NCBI RefSeq assembly: GCF_019091085.1
Contig: NZ_JAGXJY010000021.1
Span: 29,633 to 93,632, forward strand
From: Mesorhizobium sp. GbtcB19
Lineage (GTDB): Bacteria > Pseudomonadota > Alphaproteobacteria > Rhizobiales > Rhizobiaceae
Reading direction: 5' to 3'
DNA length: 64,000 bases
Part shown: in pieces, positions 8,649 through 17,386 of the stretch
Position numbering within the stretch: position 1 is the first letter of the stretch
Layout: each line of letters starts with the position of its first letter
Made by a program: the position numbers and the translations under genes
The notes under the pieces: model-generated
What the model was told of the DNA's origin: nothing
The model's database searches: none
The model's input: the letters and a program-made list of their open reading frames with translations, nothing else

Positions 8649-9177
8649 TGCGGCGATTGCCTCCTCTTCATCAAGAGTTCACGTCTTGCCTGCTCGAGCA
8701 TGTTGATGCGCGGCGGGTAGCACCTGGAAGAAGGAAAAATCTGTTGACCCGTGTTACCGGCCACCCAAGCCCCCGGCAGCAATTTTCAACCCCTGGCCTC
8801 GCCAGCGTTGAATTTGAGCTCCGCCCCCAACTTAGACAGTCAAGAATGAAAGCACGGCACCACGCACCGACGCCTACCCAATCAGCCGCCGGTCCAGTAT
8901 GCTATCATTCTTTGTTTTCCTGTATTAGAAGCTTAGCGGAATTTATGCTTTCTGGCTATGGTGGAGTAAAGTATTTCTTCCGCCTCGCTGGCAAACCGAA
9001 CGGCCGTCGATATTGGCCGGCGGCCATGGCCGTGCCCTCGCGTGCGCAGCCACAGCTTGGTCAAGGACCGGCGCAATGGGCCCAGCTATGCAGAGTGACG
9101 CCAGCGATCCGGCCTGCTGTCGCGGCTGTCATTGGTGGTATCCATCGTTATCCCCGGCCGAGCCTACTGCACACCGA
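8649..9177. other. Intergenic region between TIR gene and protease pair, nothing assigned
   Basis: 529 bases without a convincing gene. The few open frames here have no ribosome site and an unusual composition. It is more AT-rich around 8895-8980 than the flanks. A minus-strand TTGACT occurs near 8840, but there is no matching -10, so I do not call a promoter. Promoter and leader of the protease pair are expected here. Confidence 0.5.
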
Positions 9178-9960
9178 TCATTCAAGCTCCGCACGGTACT
9201 TATCGGAAGTCGTCCAGCCGTAAGTGGCGACGCCGCCATTCTCCCCGATTTTCCGGCGAGTTAGGAACCCTAGATAGCGAAGCGTTTCCAGACGATAGTA
9301 GATTTCCGACTGGCCGAAATTGAATGCCGTCTGTAACTCCCCCTGTGAAATGTCCCGATCAGAATGAGACGCGATATAGTCTAGAATCTTTCCTTGCCTT
9401 TCGCCCACGCGAGCGCGCTTGGCGCTGAAACTCGCCTTCGTTTCCCGATCAATTTCGTCAAGAAAAGACTTCTTGGTAACGTAAGCCGCGAGCTCCTCCA
9501 ACTTGGCCAAAGCGGCAAGCTTGTTTCTCTCCAGCCAACCGGTTGTTTTGGCCAATTGGTCGAGAAACTGATAGAGGCTGGAAGCACTGTTGAGTAGACC
9601 TGCCGCCGCCCCCCGCATGGGACCCGGAACATCCTCGGGCCTCAATCCGGCGAGAAGCGGAATTGTCCGCTTCGCCTGTAACCATGCCGCGCCCAATTCA
9701 AACGCTACCCACTCCGAAGCAAGACTGTGGGGCGTAAGAATAGCGACGACACTTTCGGCGGATGCCAGTTCGCTACGCAAGATGTCAGGGGGCATCGATC
9801 CAAAATCGAGTTTGTAACCCGGTACCGACGTGCAACGCACCGAGCCGTCGGGAACACTCATTGCGAGTTCGAGCGCGGTTACCAGTTTTTCGGCAATATC
9901 CTCATCGCGGTGGGCGTGACTGATGAAGATTTTGATTTTACCCGCCATCGCGTTCGGCAT
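9178..9960 (-). CDS. TIR-domain protein with C-terminal winged-helix-like region
   Basis: 260 residues. The N-terminus, IKIFISHAHRDEDIAEKL (9-26), is the first strand, loop and helix of a TIR fold. The segment TPHSLASEWVAFELGAAW (76-93) matches the Ser-x2-Trp-x3-Glu signature, in which E88 would be the catalytic NAD-cleaving glutamate. The middle is helical. The last 70 residues (GKILDYIASHSDRDISQGEL onward) look like a winged helix with a beta-wing near LRYLGFLTRRKIG. The start at 9960 is preceded by a GGGGGAAG ribosome site. TIR proteins of this kind act as NADases or signal generators in antiphage systems. It lies upstream of, and on the same strand as, the TPR-protease and protease-nuclease genes, but 529 bases separate them. 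Confidence 0.85.
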   Translation of the reverse strand: MPNAMAGKIKIFISHAHRDEDIAEKLVTALELAMSVPDGSVRCTSVPGYKLDFGSMPPDILRSELASAESVVAILTPHSLASEWVAFELGAAWLQAKRTIPLLAGLRPEDVPGPMRGAAAGLLNSASSLYQFLDQLAKTTGWLERNKLAALAKLEELAAYVTKKSFLDEIDRETKASFSAKRARVGERQGKILDYIASHSDRDISQGELQTAFNFGQSEIYYRLETLRYLGFLTRRKIGENGGVATYGWTTSDKYRAELE

Positions 9961-10478
9961 CGCTTCCCCCTATGTCCCCCTCATTTCTTCAGTCAGAAGG
10001 GTATATGTCAGAATTTGTCAGCACGGCCTAAACAGATAGCCTCTCCCTGGCTCTTCACACAACCTGGATAATGATAGCGTATCCAAGCGGGGGCTGCGGA
10101 CGGCGCGCCTGGGGAGACGAAATTGCGGAGCGTCTTCGCGCGCCAAATAGAGTTGCCCCGCGTCGAAGCAAGATCGTAGGATGATCCTGCCCCGCCACTG
10201 ATCGACAATTCACGGTGGAGCCCCTTCGTGTTTCCGGCGCACAATTATGATGTTGCCCGGACGAGCCTCGGCAAGCGGCTGAGATTTATGAAAGGCGACA
10301 AAGGGCCGAGCTGCAATTTTATGTCAATTTACAAATTTTACGTGCGGAATAATTTCTCGCAACGCGTTAAAGCTTGTAGAGCATGTTGTAAAACTTTGAG
10401 GTCGCGCGCCGGCGCAGCGCATGGGATCACCGGACGGCGCGCGGACTTGCGGTCTGAAAATCCATCGCGAGGTTTCGA
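9961..10478. other. Divergent intergenic region carrying the LacI gene promoter
   Basis: 518 bases without a supported gene between the divergent TIR and LacI-regulator genes. The half nearest the LacI gene (10318-10400) is AT-rich and holds an operator-like motif at 10333-10346 and an 8-bp palindrome AACGCGTT at 10361-10368. These suit autoregulation. I see nothing definite in the remainder. Confidence 0.55.
10333..10346 (-). promoter_or_regulatory. Putative LacI-family operator, copy 1 (autoregulatory)
   Basis: Read on the minus strand it is CGCACGTAAAATTT. It matches CGCGCGTAAAATTT at 13719-13732 and CGTACGTAAAATTT at 21654-21667 except at the two central positions. It lies 133 bases before the LacI start. 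The palindrome AACGCGTT at 10361-10368 may be a second half-site. Confidence 0.55.
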
Positions 10479-11501
10479 ATGCCGATGACGCACAAGACGA
10501 TGCAGGATTTCGCCCGCTCCTGTGGCGTCTCGCGGCCGACACTGTCGAAATATTTCGACGATCCGACCAGCGTCAAGCCGGCGACGCGAAAGCGGATCGA
10601 GGATGCGCTGCGCTCGTCCGACTACCAGCCCAATCTCTTCGCCCGCAATCTCAACCGCAAGCGCACCCGCAGCATCGGCATCGTCGTGCCGACGGTTGCC
10701 GATCCGTTCTATTCCGAAATGGTCAGCCGGATCGAGCTTCGGCTGCGCGACGAAGGCTATTGGCCGATCGTCATCTCCTCGCACGCCTCGACCGAGCTCG
10801 AGGCCGAGGCGGCACGAACCATCCTGTCGCTGAAAGTGTCCGGCGCGCTGATCGCGCCGCTCGGCCTACGCTCGGACCACCGTGCGCTGGAGAAGCTGAC
10901 CCAGGCCATTCCAATCGTCTATTTCGACACTTATCTCGAAGGCGGCACGCCGTTCGTCGGCAACAACAACAGCCAGAGCGTCTCGACCATCGTCGACTAT
11001 CTTTGCAGGTCCGGCGAACCTCCGGTCTATTTCGACATTCCGCATGTCAACCACAACTCGCCGGAACGGTTGGACAGCTATGTGACGTCGATGAAGCGGC
11101 TCGGACAGGAGCCGATCGTCATCGGCGATATCAAGGCTTACACCTGGGATTTCGAGCGGATCGGCTACGAGCAGATGGAGAAGATGCTGAGCCAGGGCGG
11201 GCTGCCGGGCAAGACGATCCTGTGCAACAACGACCGCCTCGCCTTCGGCGTGATGGCTGCAGCTTTCTCGAGAGGGCTGAAAGTCGGCCGCAAGGCCGAC
11301 TGCGACCTGCGCGTCGCGGCCCATGACGACCACCCGCTCAGCCGCTACACCTGCCCCGCGCTCACCACGATGGCGCAGGATTTCGCGGCGATGGCCGGGC
11401 GCAGCGTCGAGACCCTGCTCGCGCTGCTCGACGAGGACGGCACTGCCGTCGCGCCGAAGGTCAGGCTCGACGCGACGCTGGTGATGCGCCAGTCGGCCTG
11501 A
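10479..11501 (+). CDS. LacI-family transcriptional regulator
   Basis: 340 residues. The N-terminal helix-turn-helix and hinge read TMQDFARSCGVSRPTLSKYF, then the conserved IEDALRSSDYQPNLFARNL. The periplasmic-binding-protein-like effector domain begins at RSIGIVVPTVADPFYSEMV. The start at 10479 has GCGAGG six bases upstream; MTHKT two codons later is also possible. It should bind a sugar or sugar phosphate and control the neighbouring catabolic genes. A shared 14-bp motif in front of its own gene, the divergent dehydrogenase/isomerase operons and the ABC importer suggests its regulon. The effector is unknown. Confidence 0.92.
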   Translation: MPMTHKTMQDFARSCGVSRPTLSKYFDDPTSVKPATRKRIEDALRSSDYQPNLFARNLNRKRTRSIGIVVPTVADPFYSEMVSRIELRLRDEGYWPIVISSHASTELEAEAARTILSLKVSGALIAPLGLRSDHRALEKLTQAIPIVYFDTYLEGGTPFVGNNNSQSVSTIVDYLCRSGEPPVYFDIPHVNHNSPERLDSYVTSMKRLGQEPIVIGDIKAYTWDFERIGYEQMEKMLSQGGLPGKTILCNNDRLAFGVMAAAFSRGLKVGRKADCDLRVAAHDDHPLSRYTCPALTTMAQDFAAMAGRSVETLLALLDEDGTAVAPKVRLDATLVMRQSA

Positions 11502-11513
11502 TCTCGAGCGACC

Positions 11514-12461
11514 TTAGAATGCGGGATCGAATTTTCGCCACGCGGCCACGGCCGCCTCGACCGCCTGCCGCGATGCCGGGCCGTGGCGGCCCATCGATAC
11601 GAAGCCGTGGATCTGGCCCGGCCAGCGCCTGAGCGCAATCGGCACACCGTCCGCCTCCAGCCGTTGCGCGTAGGCTTCGCCCTCGTCGGCGAGGATGTCG
11701 TGACCGGCGATTGCAATGAAGGCCGGCGCGGCGCCGGCAAGGCTCTCGGCCTTGAGCGGCGAGACGCGCCAATCGCCGATGTCCGCGACGTCTCGCACAT
11801 AGTGGTCGCGGAACCACGCCATGGTCGATGCGGTCAGCCCAAAACCCTCGCCGAAGCGGCGATAGCTATCAGTGGTCTGTGCCGCATCGGTGTTCGGGTA
11901 GAACAGCAATTGCGCCGTCAGCCTATGCCTGTCGTCGCGCGCGAGCAGGGCGAGCACGGCGGCGAGATTGCCGCCGGCGCTGTCGCCGGCGACGGCGATG
12001 CGCCGCGCGTCGATGCCGAGACCGTCAGCCGCATCACGGATGTAGGAGAGAGCGGCCCGGCAGTCCTCGAGCGCCGCCGGGAATTTGTGTTCCGGCGCCA
12101 GCCGGTAATCGGGCGAGACGACCACGCAAGCCGCCAGGTTGGCGAACCAGCGGCAGATCTCGCCGTGCGAATCGAGATTGCCAATCACCCAGCCGCCGCC
12201 ATGCAAATAGAGCAGCGCGGGGGCGCCAGCCGCAGGCGCGCCCTGCCCGCGATAGAGGCGGAGGGTCAATGATCCGCCTGGCCCGGCAATAGCGCGATCA
12301 GCGACCGAGACGACCGCTTCACGCTCGCCCTGCAATTCGGGAAAGCCGTTGTCATAGGCGCGCCGAGCCTGTTGCGGCGTGCCTGTCTCGAAAGGCGGCT
12401 CGCTCGCCTGCCGGCCGAGATCGAGAACTTTTTGGGCTTGCGGATCGAGCGACACCGTCAC
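11514..12461 (-). CDS. Alpha/beta hydrolase of the hormone-sensitive-lipase (GDXG) family
   Basis: 315 residues. The oxyanion-hole motif HGGGW (YLHGGGWVIGN) and the nucleophile elbow GDSAGG (VAGDSAGGNLAAV) define the HSL/GDXG esterase family. The acid and histidine follow near the C-terminus (GHDILADEGEAYAQRL and GQIHGF). It would hydrolyse short acyl esters or lactones. The start is a GTG at 12461, preceded by AGGAT and nine bases after the stop of the upstream dehydrogenase gene, so the two form an operon. In a sugar locus the likely substrate is an acylated sugar or a sugar lactone. It converges on the LacI gene. Confidence 0.88.
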   Translation of the reverse strand: MTVSLDPQAQKVLDLGRQASEPPFETGTPQQARRAYDNGFPELQGEREAVVSVADRAIAGPGGSLTLRLYRGQGAPAAGAPALLYLHGGGWVIGNLDSHGEICRWFANLAACVVVSPDYRLAPEHKFPAALEDCRAALSYIRDAADGLGIDARRIAVAGDSAGGNLAAVLALLARDDRHRLTAQLLFYPNTDAAQTTDSYRRFGEGFGLTASTMAWFRDHYVRDVADIGDWRVSPLKAESLAGAAPAFIAIAGHDILADEGEAYAQRLEADGVPIALRRWPGQIHGFVSMGRHGPASRQAVEAAVAAWRKFDPAF

Positions 12462-12470
12462 GGTCCATCC

Positions 12471-13619
12471 TCAGGCGAGCAGGCTCGCCGCCTCGTCCTC
12501 GCCGAGCAGCTGCGGCTGGTCGACGGTCCCCACCACGGCAACCGAGCCGCGGCTTTCACCCGAAGCCAGGATAGCCTCCATGATCTCCAGCACGTGCAAC
12601 GCAAGCTCGCCGGAAGCGCGCGGCCTCCTGCCTTCCGACAGCGACCGCGCCAGGTCGGCGACGCCAAGCATGCGGTAGTTGGCGCGGTTGGGGGCGGCGT
12701 AGGGCCAGTTGCGCGCGCCGTAGAGTTCGCCCTCGCTCTCAAAATCCTTCCAGTCGGTCCCGCCCGCGGATAGCGAGACGGTGCCGCCAAAAGTGTCCGG
12801 GTCGGGGAGCCTGAGCGACCCTTCCGTGCCGTGCAATTCGATCGGGTGGTTGGAATGCTTGAAGACGTCCCACGAGGCGCCAAAGGTTACGGTGGCGCCG
12901 GAACGGAATTCGAGTAGCGACAGGATGTTGGTCGGCGTGCCGACCCTGAAGCTGGTGTTCTTGTATGGACCCTCGGCGGTGATCAGCCGCTCCTCCTGGC
13001 CGCGCGTCGCCATAGCCATGACGCGAGCGACTGGACCGAGCAGGTTGACCAGCATCGTCAGGTAGTACGGCCCCATGTCGAACACCGGACCGCCGCCAGG
13101 CTGATAGTAGAATTGCGGATTGGGATGCCAGTGCTCCATGCCGCGCCCCATCATGAAGGCGGTGCCGGTCACGGCGCGGCCGATGGCGCCCTCGTCCATC
13201 AGGCGGCGCGCCCGCCTGCCGGCCGCACCAAGGAAGGTGTCGGGAGCCGAACCGATCAGCAACCCGCGCCTGGCGGCCTCGGCGACAAGCTTGCGGCCGT
13301 CGCTGGCCGAGGTCGCGAGAGGCTTTTCGGTGAAGACATGTTTTCCGGCCGAAAGCGCTGAATGGGAAATGTCGAAATGCACCGACGGAATTGTGAGGTT
13401 GAGGACGAGATCGACCTCGGGATCGGCCAGCAGCGCGTCGACGCCGAGCGGGCGGATGCCATATTCCTTGGCCCGAAGCGCAGCCATATCGGCGGAAATG
13501 TCGGCGCAGGCGCGCAATTCCACGCCGGAAAAAAGTGCCGCGTTGCGCAGATAGGTCATCGAGATGTTGCCGCATCCGATGACCCCGATACCGAGCTTCG
13601 CGCCTGATTTTGCGTGCAT
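12471..13619 (-). CDS. Gfo/Idh/MocA-family NAD(P)-dependent oxidoreductase
   Basis: 382 residues. The N-terminal Rossmann motif is GIGVIGCGNISMTYL, and the dehydrogenase signature FTEKPLATS carries the conserved EKP lysine. The C-terminal half is the beta-sheet domain typical of inositol and glucose-fructose oxidoreductases. It should oxidise or reduce a hydroxyl of a sugar or sugar derivative. A GGGAGG lies 11 bases upstream of the start. It heads the minus-strand operon with the GDXG hydrolase and is divergent from the isomerase operon, sharing the region with the operator at 13705-13735. Two more members of the family lie in the same locus. Confidence 0.92.
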   Translation of the reverse strand: MHAKSGAKLGIGVIGCGNISMTYLRNAALFSGVELRACADISADMAALRAKEYGIRPLGVDALLADPEVDLVLNLTIPSVHFDISHSALSAGKHVFTEKPLATSASDGRKLVAEAARRGLLIGSAPDTFLGAAGRRARRLMDEGAIGRAVTGTAFMMGRGMEHWHPNPQFYYQPGGGPVFDMGPYYLTMLVNLLGPVARVMAMATRGQEERLITAEGPYKNTSFRVGTPTNILSLLEFRSGATVTFGASWDVFKHSNHPIELHGTEGSLRLPDPDTFGGTVSLSAGGTDWKDFESEGELYGARNWPYAAPNRANYRMLGVADLARSLSEGRRPRASGELALHVLEIMEAILASGESRGSVAVVGTVDQPQLLGEDEAASLLA

Positions 13620-13704
13620 GTTCGTTCCAGCCTCCCAATTCGGCAGCGTTCCGGTCTATCTTCCCGCAGGCGCGGCGGACCGGTTTCCAGATTCGCTATA
13701 CAGC

Positions 13705-13735
13705 ATTTTAAATATTGACGCGCGTAAAATTTTTC
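13705..13735. promoter_or_regulatory. Putative LacI operator, copy 2, in divergent promoter region
   Basis: A 31-base segment, 27 of whose positions match 21640-21670. At its core is TTGACGCGCGTAAA (13715-13728), whose centre ACGCGCGT is palindromic. It lies between the divergent dehydrogenase/hydrolase and isomerase operons, so one site could control both. The TTGACG could also act as a -35 hexamer; no good -10 follows. Confidence 0.6.
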
Positions 13736-13847
13736 GAGAGCATATGAAAATGCCGACGCAGCGTTGGAGACCGCCGGTCGTCAGGCTGTTCGTCCAGCGC
13801 CGGATCATCGAGGGTCTGATGCAGGGCGGTATCAAGGACTTGAAAGG

Positions 13848-14669
13848 ATGAACGTGGAAGACCTCAAAGTCGGCTGCCAGACCTTCACCTGGGAAATGCT
13901 CGGCGACCGGTTCACCGGCGGCCCAGACGATCTCCTCAAGGCGATCGCCGATGGAGGCTATGCCGGCATCGAGATCACCGACAGGATGATCGGCCGCTAT
14001 GCCGGCAAGCCGGCCGAGTTTGCGGCGGCGTTGACGTCGTCCGGCCTGACGCTCGTCTCCTTCGCATTCGGCTCGAACAGCGGCTTCACGCTGAAGGACC
14101 AGATCGGCGAGGACCTCGAAGCCGCCAAGCGCTGGATCGACTTTGCCGCCGCCTTCCCCAGAGCGCTGGTCTCGATGGGCTCTGCGACCGTCGTCTCCGA
14201 CGGGCCGCGCGACGACAAGTTCGCCATTGCCGCCGAGGTCTACAACAAGGCCGGCGAGATCGGCCGCAAGGCCGGCGTCCAGGTTGCGGTGCATCCGAGC
14301 TCGCATCACAACACGCTGCTCTTCGACCGTGCCGATTACGACCGCATCTTCGGGCTGCTGGACGCCTCGCTGGTCGGCTGGGTGCCCGACACCGGCCACA
14401 TCTTGCGCGGCCACTGCGATATGGCCGACACGCTCACCACCTATCGCGACCGCATCCGCTACGTGCATCTGAAGGACGTCGATGCGAACGGCACCTGGGC
14501 GATGCTCGGCAAGGGCATCTGCGACACGGCGAAGGTGATCGAGATCGCCAGTGCGGCGCCAAACTTCAACGGCTGGCTGGTGCTCGAGGAAGAGTCCGAA
14601 ACCGCCGCCGCCGATCCGGCGGGCGCTGTCAAGACCAACCGCCAGACCATGCGCGGCTACGGAGCCTGA
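13848..14669 (+). CDS. Sugar phosphate isomerase/epimerase (AP-endonuclease-2-like TIM barrel)
   Basis: 273 residues of the xylose-isomerase-like TIM-barrel family. The start at 13848 (MNVEDLKVGCQTFTWEML) is where family similarity begins, though GAAAGG sits immediately before the ATG; upstream in-frame extension has no family character. Metal-binding candidates are the glutamate of YAGIEITD, the histidine of VQVAVHPSSHHNT, the aspartate and histidine of VPDTGHILRG, and the aspartate of VHLKDVD near the C-terminus. It is the first gene of a tightly packed six-gene plus-strand operon. Such enzymes act on keto-sugars or inosose-like compounds, often with a Gfo/Idh partner, which is the next gene. 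Confidence 0.88.
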   Translation: MNVEDLKVGCQTFTWEMLGDRFTGGPDDLLKAIADGGYAGIEITDRMIGRYAGKPAEFAAALTSSGLTLVSFAFGSNSGFTLKDQIGEDLEAAKRWIDFAAAFPRALVSMGSATVVSDGPRDDKFAIAAEVYNKAGEIGRKAGVQVAVHPSSHHNTLLFDRADYDRIFGLLDASLVGWVPDTGHILRGHCDMADTLTTYRDRIRYVHLKDVDANGTWAMLGKGICDTAKVIEIASAAPNFNGWLVLEEESETAAADPAGAVKTNRQTMRGYGA

Positions 14670-14673
14670 GACG

Positions 14674-15750
14674 ATGATCGTCAAGCAAGACCGTCGCCTT
14701 CGTGTCGGTGTGCTCGGCTGCGGGCCGATCGCGCAATTCGCGCATCTGGAATCCTGCGTGAAGGCCGCCAATGCCGACCTCTACGCGATCTGCGACGCGG
14801 CGCCCGACCTGCTGGCACGCATGGGCGCGACCTACGAGCCGCGGAAGATGTATGGCGACTATGACGAGATGCTCGCCGACACTGAGCTCGAAGCGGTGAT
14901 CGTCGCCACCTCGGACGCCTATCACGTGCCGATGTCGATCAAGGCGCTGGAAGCCGGCAAGCATGTGCTGTGCGAAAAGCCGATCGGCGTTTCGGTCGAG
15001 GAAGGCGAGAAGCTCGCCGAGGCCGTAAGGCGCTCCGGCAAGGTGCTGCAGGTTGGCCACATGAAACGCTTCGACCCGGCGCTGGAAGCGGCGCGCGATT
15101 TCGTCCGCGACGAGATGGGCGATATCCTGGCGCTCAAGGCCTGGTATTGCGATTCCACCCATCGCTACACCAACACCGATGCGGTGCAGCCGCTGCCCGT
15201 CACCAGCAAGCTGGCAAGGAAGCCAAGTGGCAATCCGAAGGCCGATCTCAGGCAGTATTTCATGCTGGCGCATGGCTCGCATCTGGTCGACACGGCGCGT
15301 TTCCTGTGCGGCGAGATCACGGCGGTGCGCGCGCGCCTCAACGAGCGCTTCGGCGCCTATTGCTGGTTCGTCGAGACGGAATTCGCCAATGGCGCGCTCG
15401 GCCATCTCGACCTCACCGTCGCCGTGCGTATGGACTGGCACGAAGGTTTTCAGCTCTATGGCGAGAACGGCTCGGTGATCGCCAAGACCTTCAATCCCTG
15501 GTATTTCCGTGCCAGCGAGGTCGACATCTTCCACGAGAAGGATGCGACCTCGCGCAAGCCGCTTGGCGCCGACGGCCATTTCTTCCGCCGCCAGTTGGAA
15601 GGCCTCGCCGACACCGTGCTTAACGGCGCGTCACAGCGCGGCGCCACTGTCGAGGATGGCCTTGCCTCGATCCGCGCCATGGTGGCGATCGCGCGCTCCG
15701 TCGAAAGCGGCGAGCGCGTCGAACTCGCCAGCGTCAGCGGAGCGGTCTGA
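14674..15750 (+). CDS. Gfo/Idh/MocA-family oxidoreductase
   Basis: 358 residues from the ATG at 14674, four bases after the preceding stop; the longer open frame upstream overlaps the isomerase. The nucleotide-binding motif is VGVLGCGPIAQFAHLE, and the EKP signature is HVLCEKPIGV. The substrate-domain histidine that usually completes the site is likely in AHGSHLVDTARF. It should interconvert a sugar hydroxyl and ketone. The stop overlaps the next start (TGATG), so it is coupled to the second isomerase. Dehydrogenase-isomerase pairs of this type are known from inositol and 3-keto-glycoside metabolism; the substrate here is not known. Confidence 0.9.
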   Translation: MIVKQDRRLRVGVLGCGPIAQFAHLESCVKAANADLYAICDAAPDLLARMGATYEPRKMYGDYDEMLADTELEAVIVATSDAYHVPMSIKALEAGKHVLCEKPIGVSVEEGEKLAEAVRRSGKVLQVGHMKRFDPALEAARDFVRDEMGDILALKAWYCDSTHRYTNTDAVQPLPVTSKLARKPSGNPKADLRQYFMLAHGSHLVDTARFLCGEITAVRARLNERFGAYCWFVETEFANGALGHLDLTVAVRMDWHEGFQLYGENGSVIAKTFNPWYFRASEVDIFHEKDATSRKPLGADGHFFRRQLEGLADTVLNGASQRGATVEDGLASIRAMVAIARSVESGERVELASVSGAV

Positions 15751-16568
15751 TGCAAATCGGGGTGTTCGCCAAGACCTTCCCGGGCAGCGAGCCGGCCGGC
15801 GTGCTGGCCGCCGTGCGGGAGGCGGGCTTTGCCGTCACCCAGTTCAATCTGGCCTGCGCCGGCCTGCCGTCGATGCCGGACGCGGTTTCCGACGACGCGA
15901 TCCGCGCCATCGATGCCGCAGCCAAGGCTACGAGTGTCAGCCTCGTCGCGCTTTCGGGCACCTACAACATGGCGCATCCGGACACCCGGGTGCGAGCCGA
16001 CGGGCTCGGGCGGCTGGCGATCATCATCGACACGGCGGCCAGGCTTTCGATCCCGCTCGTCACGCTCTGCACCGGAACGCGCAATGCCGAGGATCAGTGG
16101 GCACGCCACCCCGACAATGCCGATCCATCGGCCTGGGCCGACATGGCGCGCGAGATGGAAAAGGCATTGCTGATCGCCGAGCGCCACGGCGTCGATCTCG
16201 GCATCGAGCCGGAGCAGGCCAACATCGTCACCTCGGTCGAGGACGCGATGCGGCTGTTCTCCGAGATGGGCTCGAAGCGCCTGCGCATCGTGCTCGATCC
16301 GGCCAATCTGTTCGAACAGGCGACCGCGCAGACAGCGCGCGCCATCGTTGCCGACGCGGTCGAACGCACGGCGGGCCATGTGGCGCTGGCGCATGCCAAG
16401 GACCGCTTCGCCGACGGCCGCTTCGCCACCGCCGGGCAAGGCGTGGTCGACTTTGCCGATTTCATCGTCCGGATGAAGGCCACCGGCTTCGACGGACCGC
16501 TGGTCACGCACGGGCTGTCGGCCGAAGAGGCACCCGGCGTCGCCCGCTTCCTGAAAGAGCTCGTGTGA
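15750..16568 (+). CDS. Sugar phosphate isomerase/epimerase (TIM barrel), second paralogue
   Basis: 272 residues. The N-terminus MQIGVFAKTFPGSEPAGVLAA and the repeated barrel strands are those of the xylose-isomerase-like TIM-barrel family. Metal-ligand candidates are the glutamate of VDLGIEPEQANI, the aspartate of RIVLDPANLF, the histidine and aspartate of VALAHAKDRF, and the histidine of LVTHGL near the C-terminus. The ATG overlaps the preceding stop (TGATG) and its own stop overlaps the next ATG in the same way, so translation is coupled on both sides. It is only distantly like the isomerase at 13848, suggesting two successive rearrangements in the pathway. Confidence 0.87.
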   Translation: MQIGVFAKTFPGSEPAGVLAAVREAGFAVTQFNLACAGLPSMPDAVSDDAIRAIDAAAKATSVSLVALSGTYNMAHPDTRVRADGLGRLAIIIDTAARLSIPLVTLCTGTRNAEDQWARHPDNADPSAWADMAREMEKALLIAERHGVDLGIEPEQANIVTSVEDAMRLFSEMGSKRLRIVLDPANLFEQATAQTARAIVADAVERTAGHVALAHAKDRFADGRFATAGQGVVDFADFIVRMKATGFDGPLVTHGLSAEEAPGVARFLKELV

Positions 16569-17386
16569 TGGCGACGCTGTTGCGCGACGGAGCCAGGCTG
16601 CGCATTACCGACACGGGCGCGGGTCGTTCGGTCGTCTTCCAGCACGGCCTGGGCGGCGGCGAAGCGCAGGCCGCGCAGACATGTCCCGATGGCTTCCGGC
16701 GCATCACGCTCGAATGCCGCGGGCATGGCGGCTCCGGGCTCGGCGAGCGGCGGCCGTTCTCGTTCGAAATGTTCGCCGATGACGTTATTGCCGCCGCCGA
16801 TCAGCTCGGGCTCGACCGCTTCGTTGCCGGCGGCGTCTCGATGGGCGCGGCGATTGCGCTGCGTCTTGCATACCGTTACCCGCGGCGCGTCACCGGCCTC
16901 ATCCTGGTGCGGCCTGCATGGACTTTTTCCGCCGCGCCACAGAACATGCAGCCGATCGCCGAAGTCGCCGAACTCATCCTCGAACATGGGACCGACAAGG
17001 GTCGGAGGATGTTCGCGCAATCCGAGACCGCAACGCGCCTCTATCGCGAGGCGCCGGACAATCTTTCCTCGCTGCTCGGCTATTTCGACCGGCCCGACGC
17101 CAGTGCATTCGCGCAAGTGCTGGCCAACATCGCCGGCGACGGTCCCGGCGTTGGCGAACGCGACGCGGCCGCGCTCGACATTCCTGCACTGGTCGTCGGC
17201 AACGCGATGGATGCCGTGCACCCGTTGTCTTCAGCCTACACGCTTGCCGCCGCGATGCCGGACGCGGTCTTTGCCGAAATCACGCCGAAAGCGCGCGACA
17301 GCGCGAAGCATTTCAGCGATCTGCACCAGCACATCACCTCCTTCCTGCAAACGCATTCAAGCCTCCGGAGTCCCATTCCGTCATGA
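16568..17386 (+). CDS. Alpha/beta-fold hydrolase
   Basis: 272 residues. It shows the strand VVFQHGLGGG with an oxyanion-hole HG, the nucleophile elbow GVSMGAAIAL with its central serine, the acid candidate in VVGNAMDAVHPLSSA, and a late histidine in SAKHFSDLHQHI. The architecture is that of the 3-oxoadipate enol-lactonase or general alpha/beta-hydrolase superfamily. In this operon a lactone or ester of a sugar acid is the likely substrate (inference). It is coupled to the genes on either side by 1-base and 4-base overlaps. The locus has another hydrolase of a different subfamily at 11514. Confidence 0.85.
   Translation: MATLLRDGARLRITDTGAGRSVVFQHGLGGGEAQAAQTCPDGFRRITLECRGHGGSGLGERRPFSFEMFADDVIAAADQLGLDRFVAGGVSMGAAIALRLAYRYPRRVTGLILVRPAWTFSAAPQNMQPIAEVAELILEHGTDKGRRMFAQSETATRLYREAPDNLSSLLGYFDRPDASAFAQVLANIAGDGPGVGERDAAALDIPALVVGNAMDAVHPLSSAYTLAAAMPDAVFAEITPKARDSAKHFSDLHQHITSFLQTHSSLRSPIPS

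Noticed and set aside
13715..13742. Sigma-70 promoter using TTGACG as -35 before the isomerase operon
   Set aside because: No acceptable -10 lies 16-18 bases downstream, and the same hexamer belongs to the palindromic operator-like motif, so only the operator was called.
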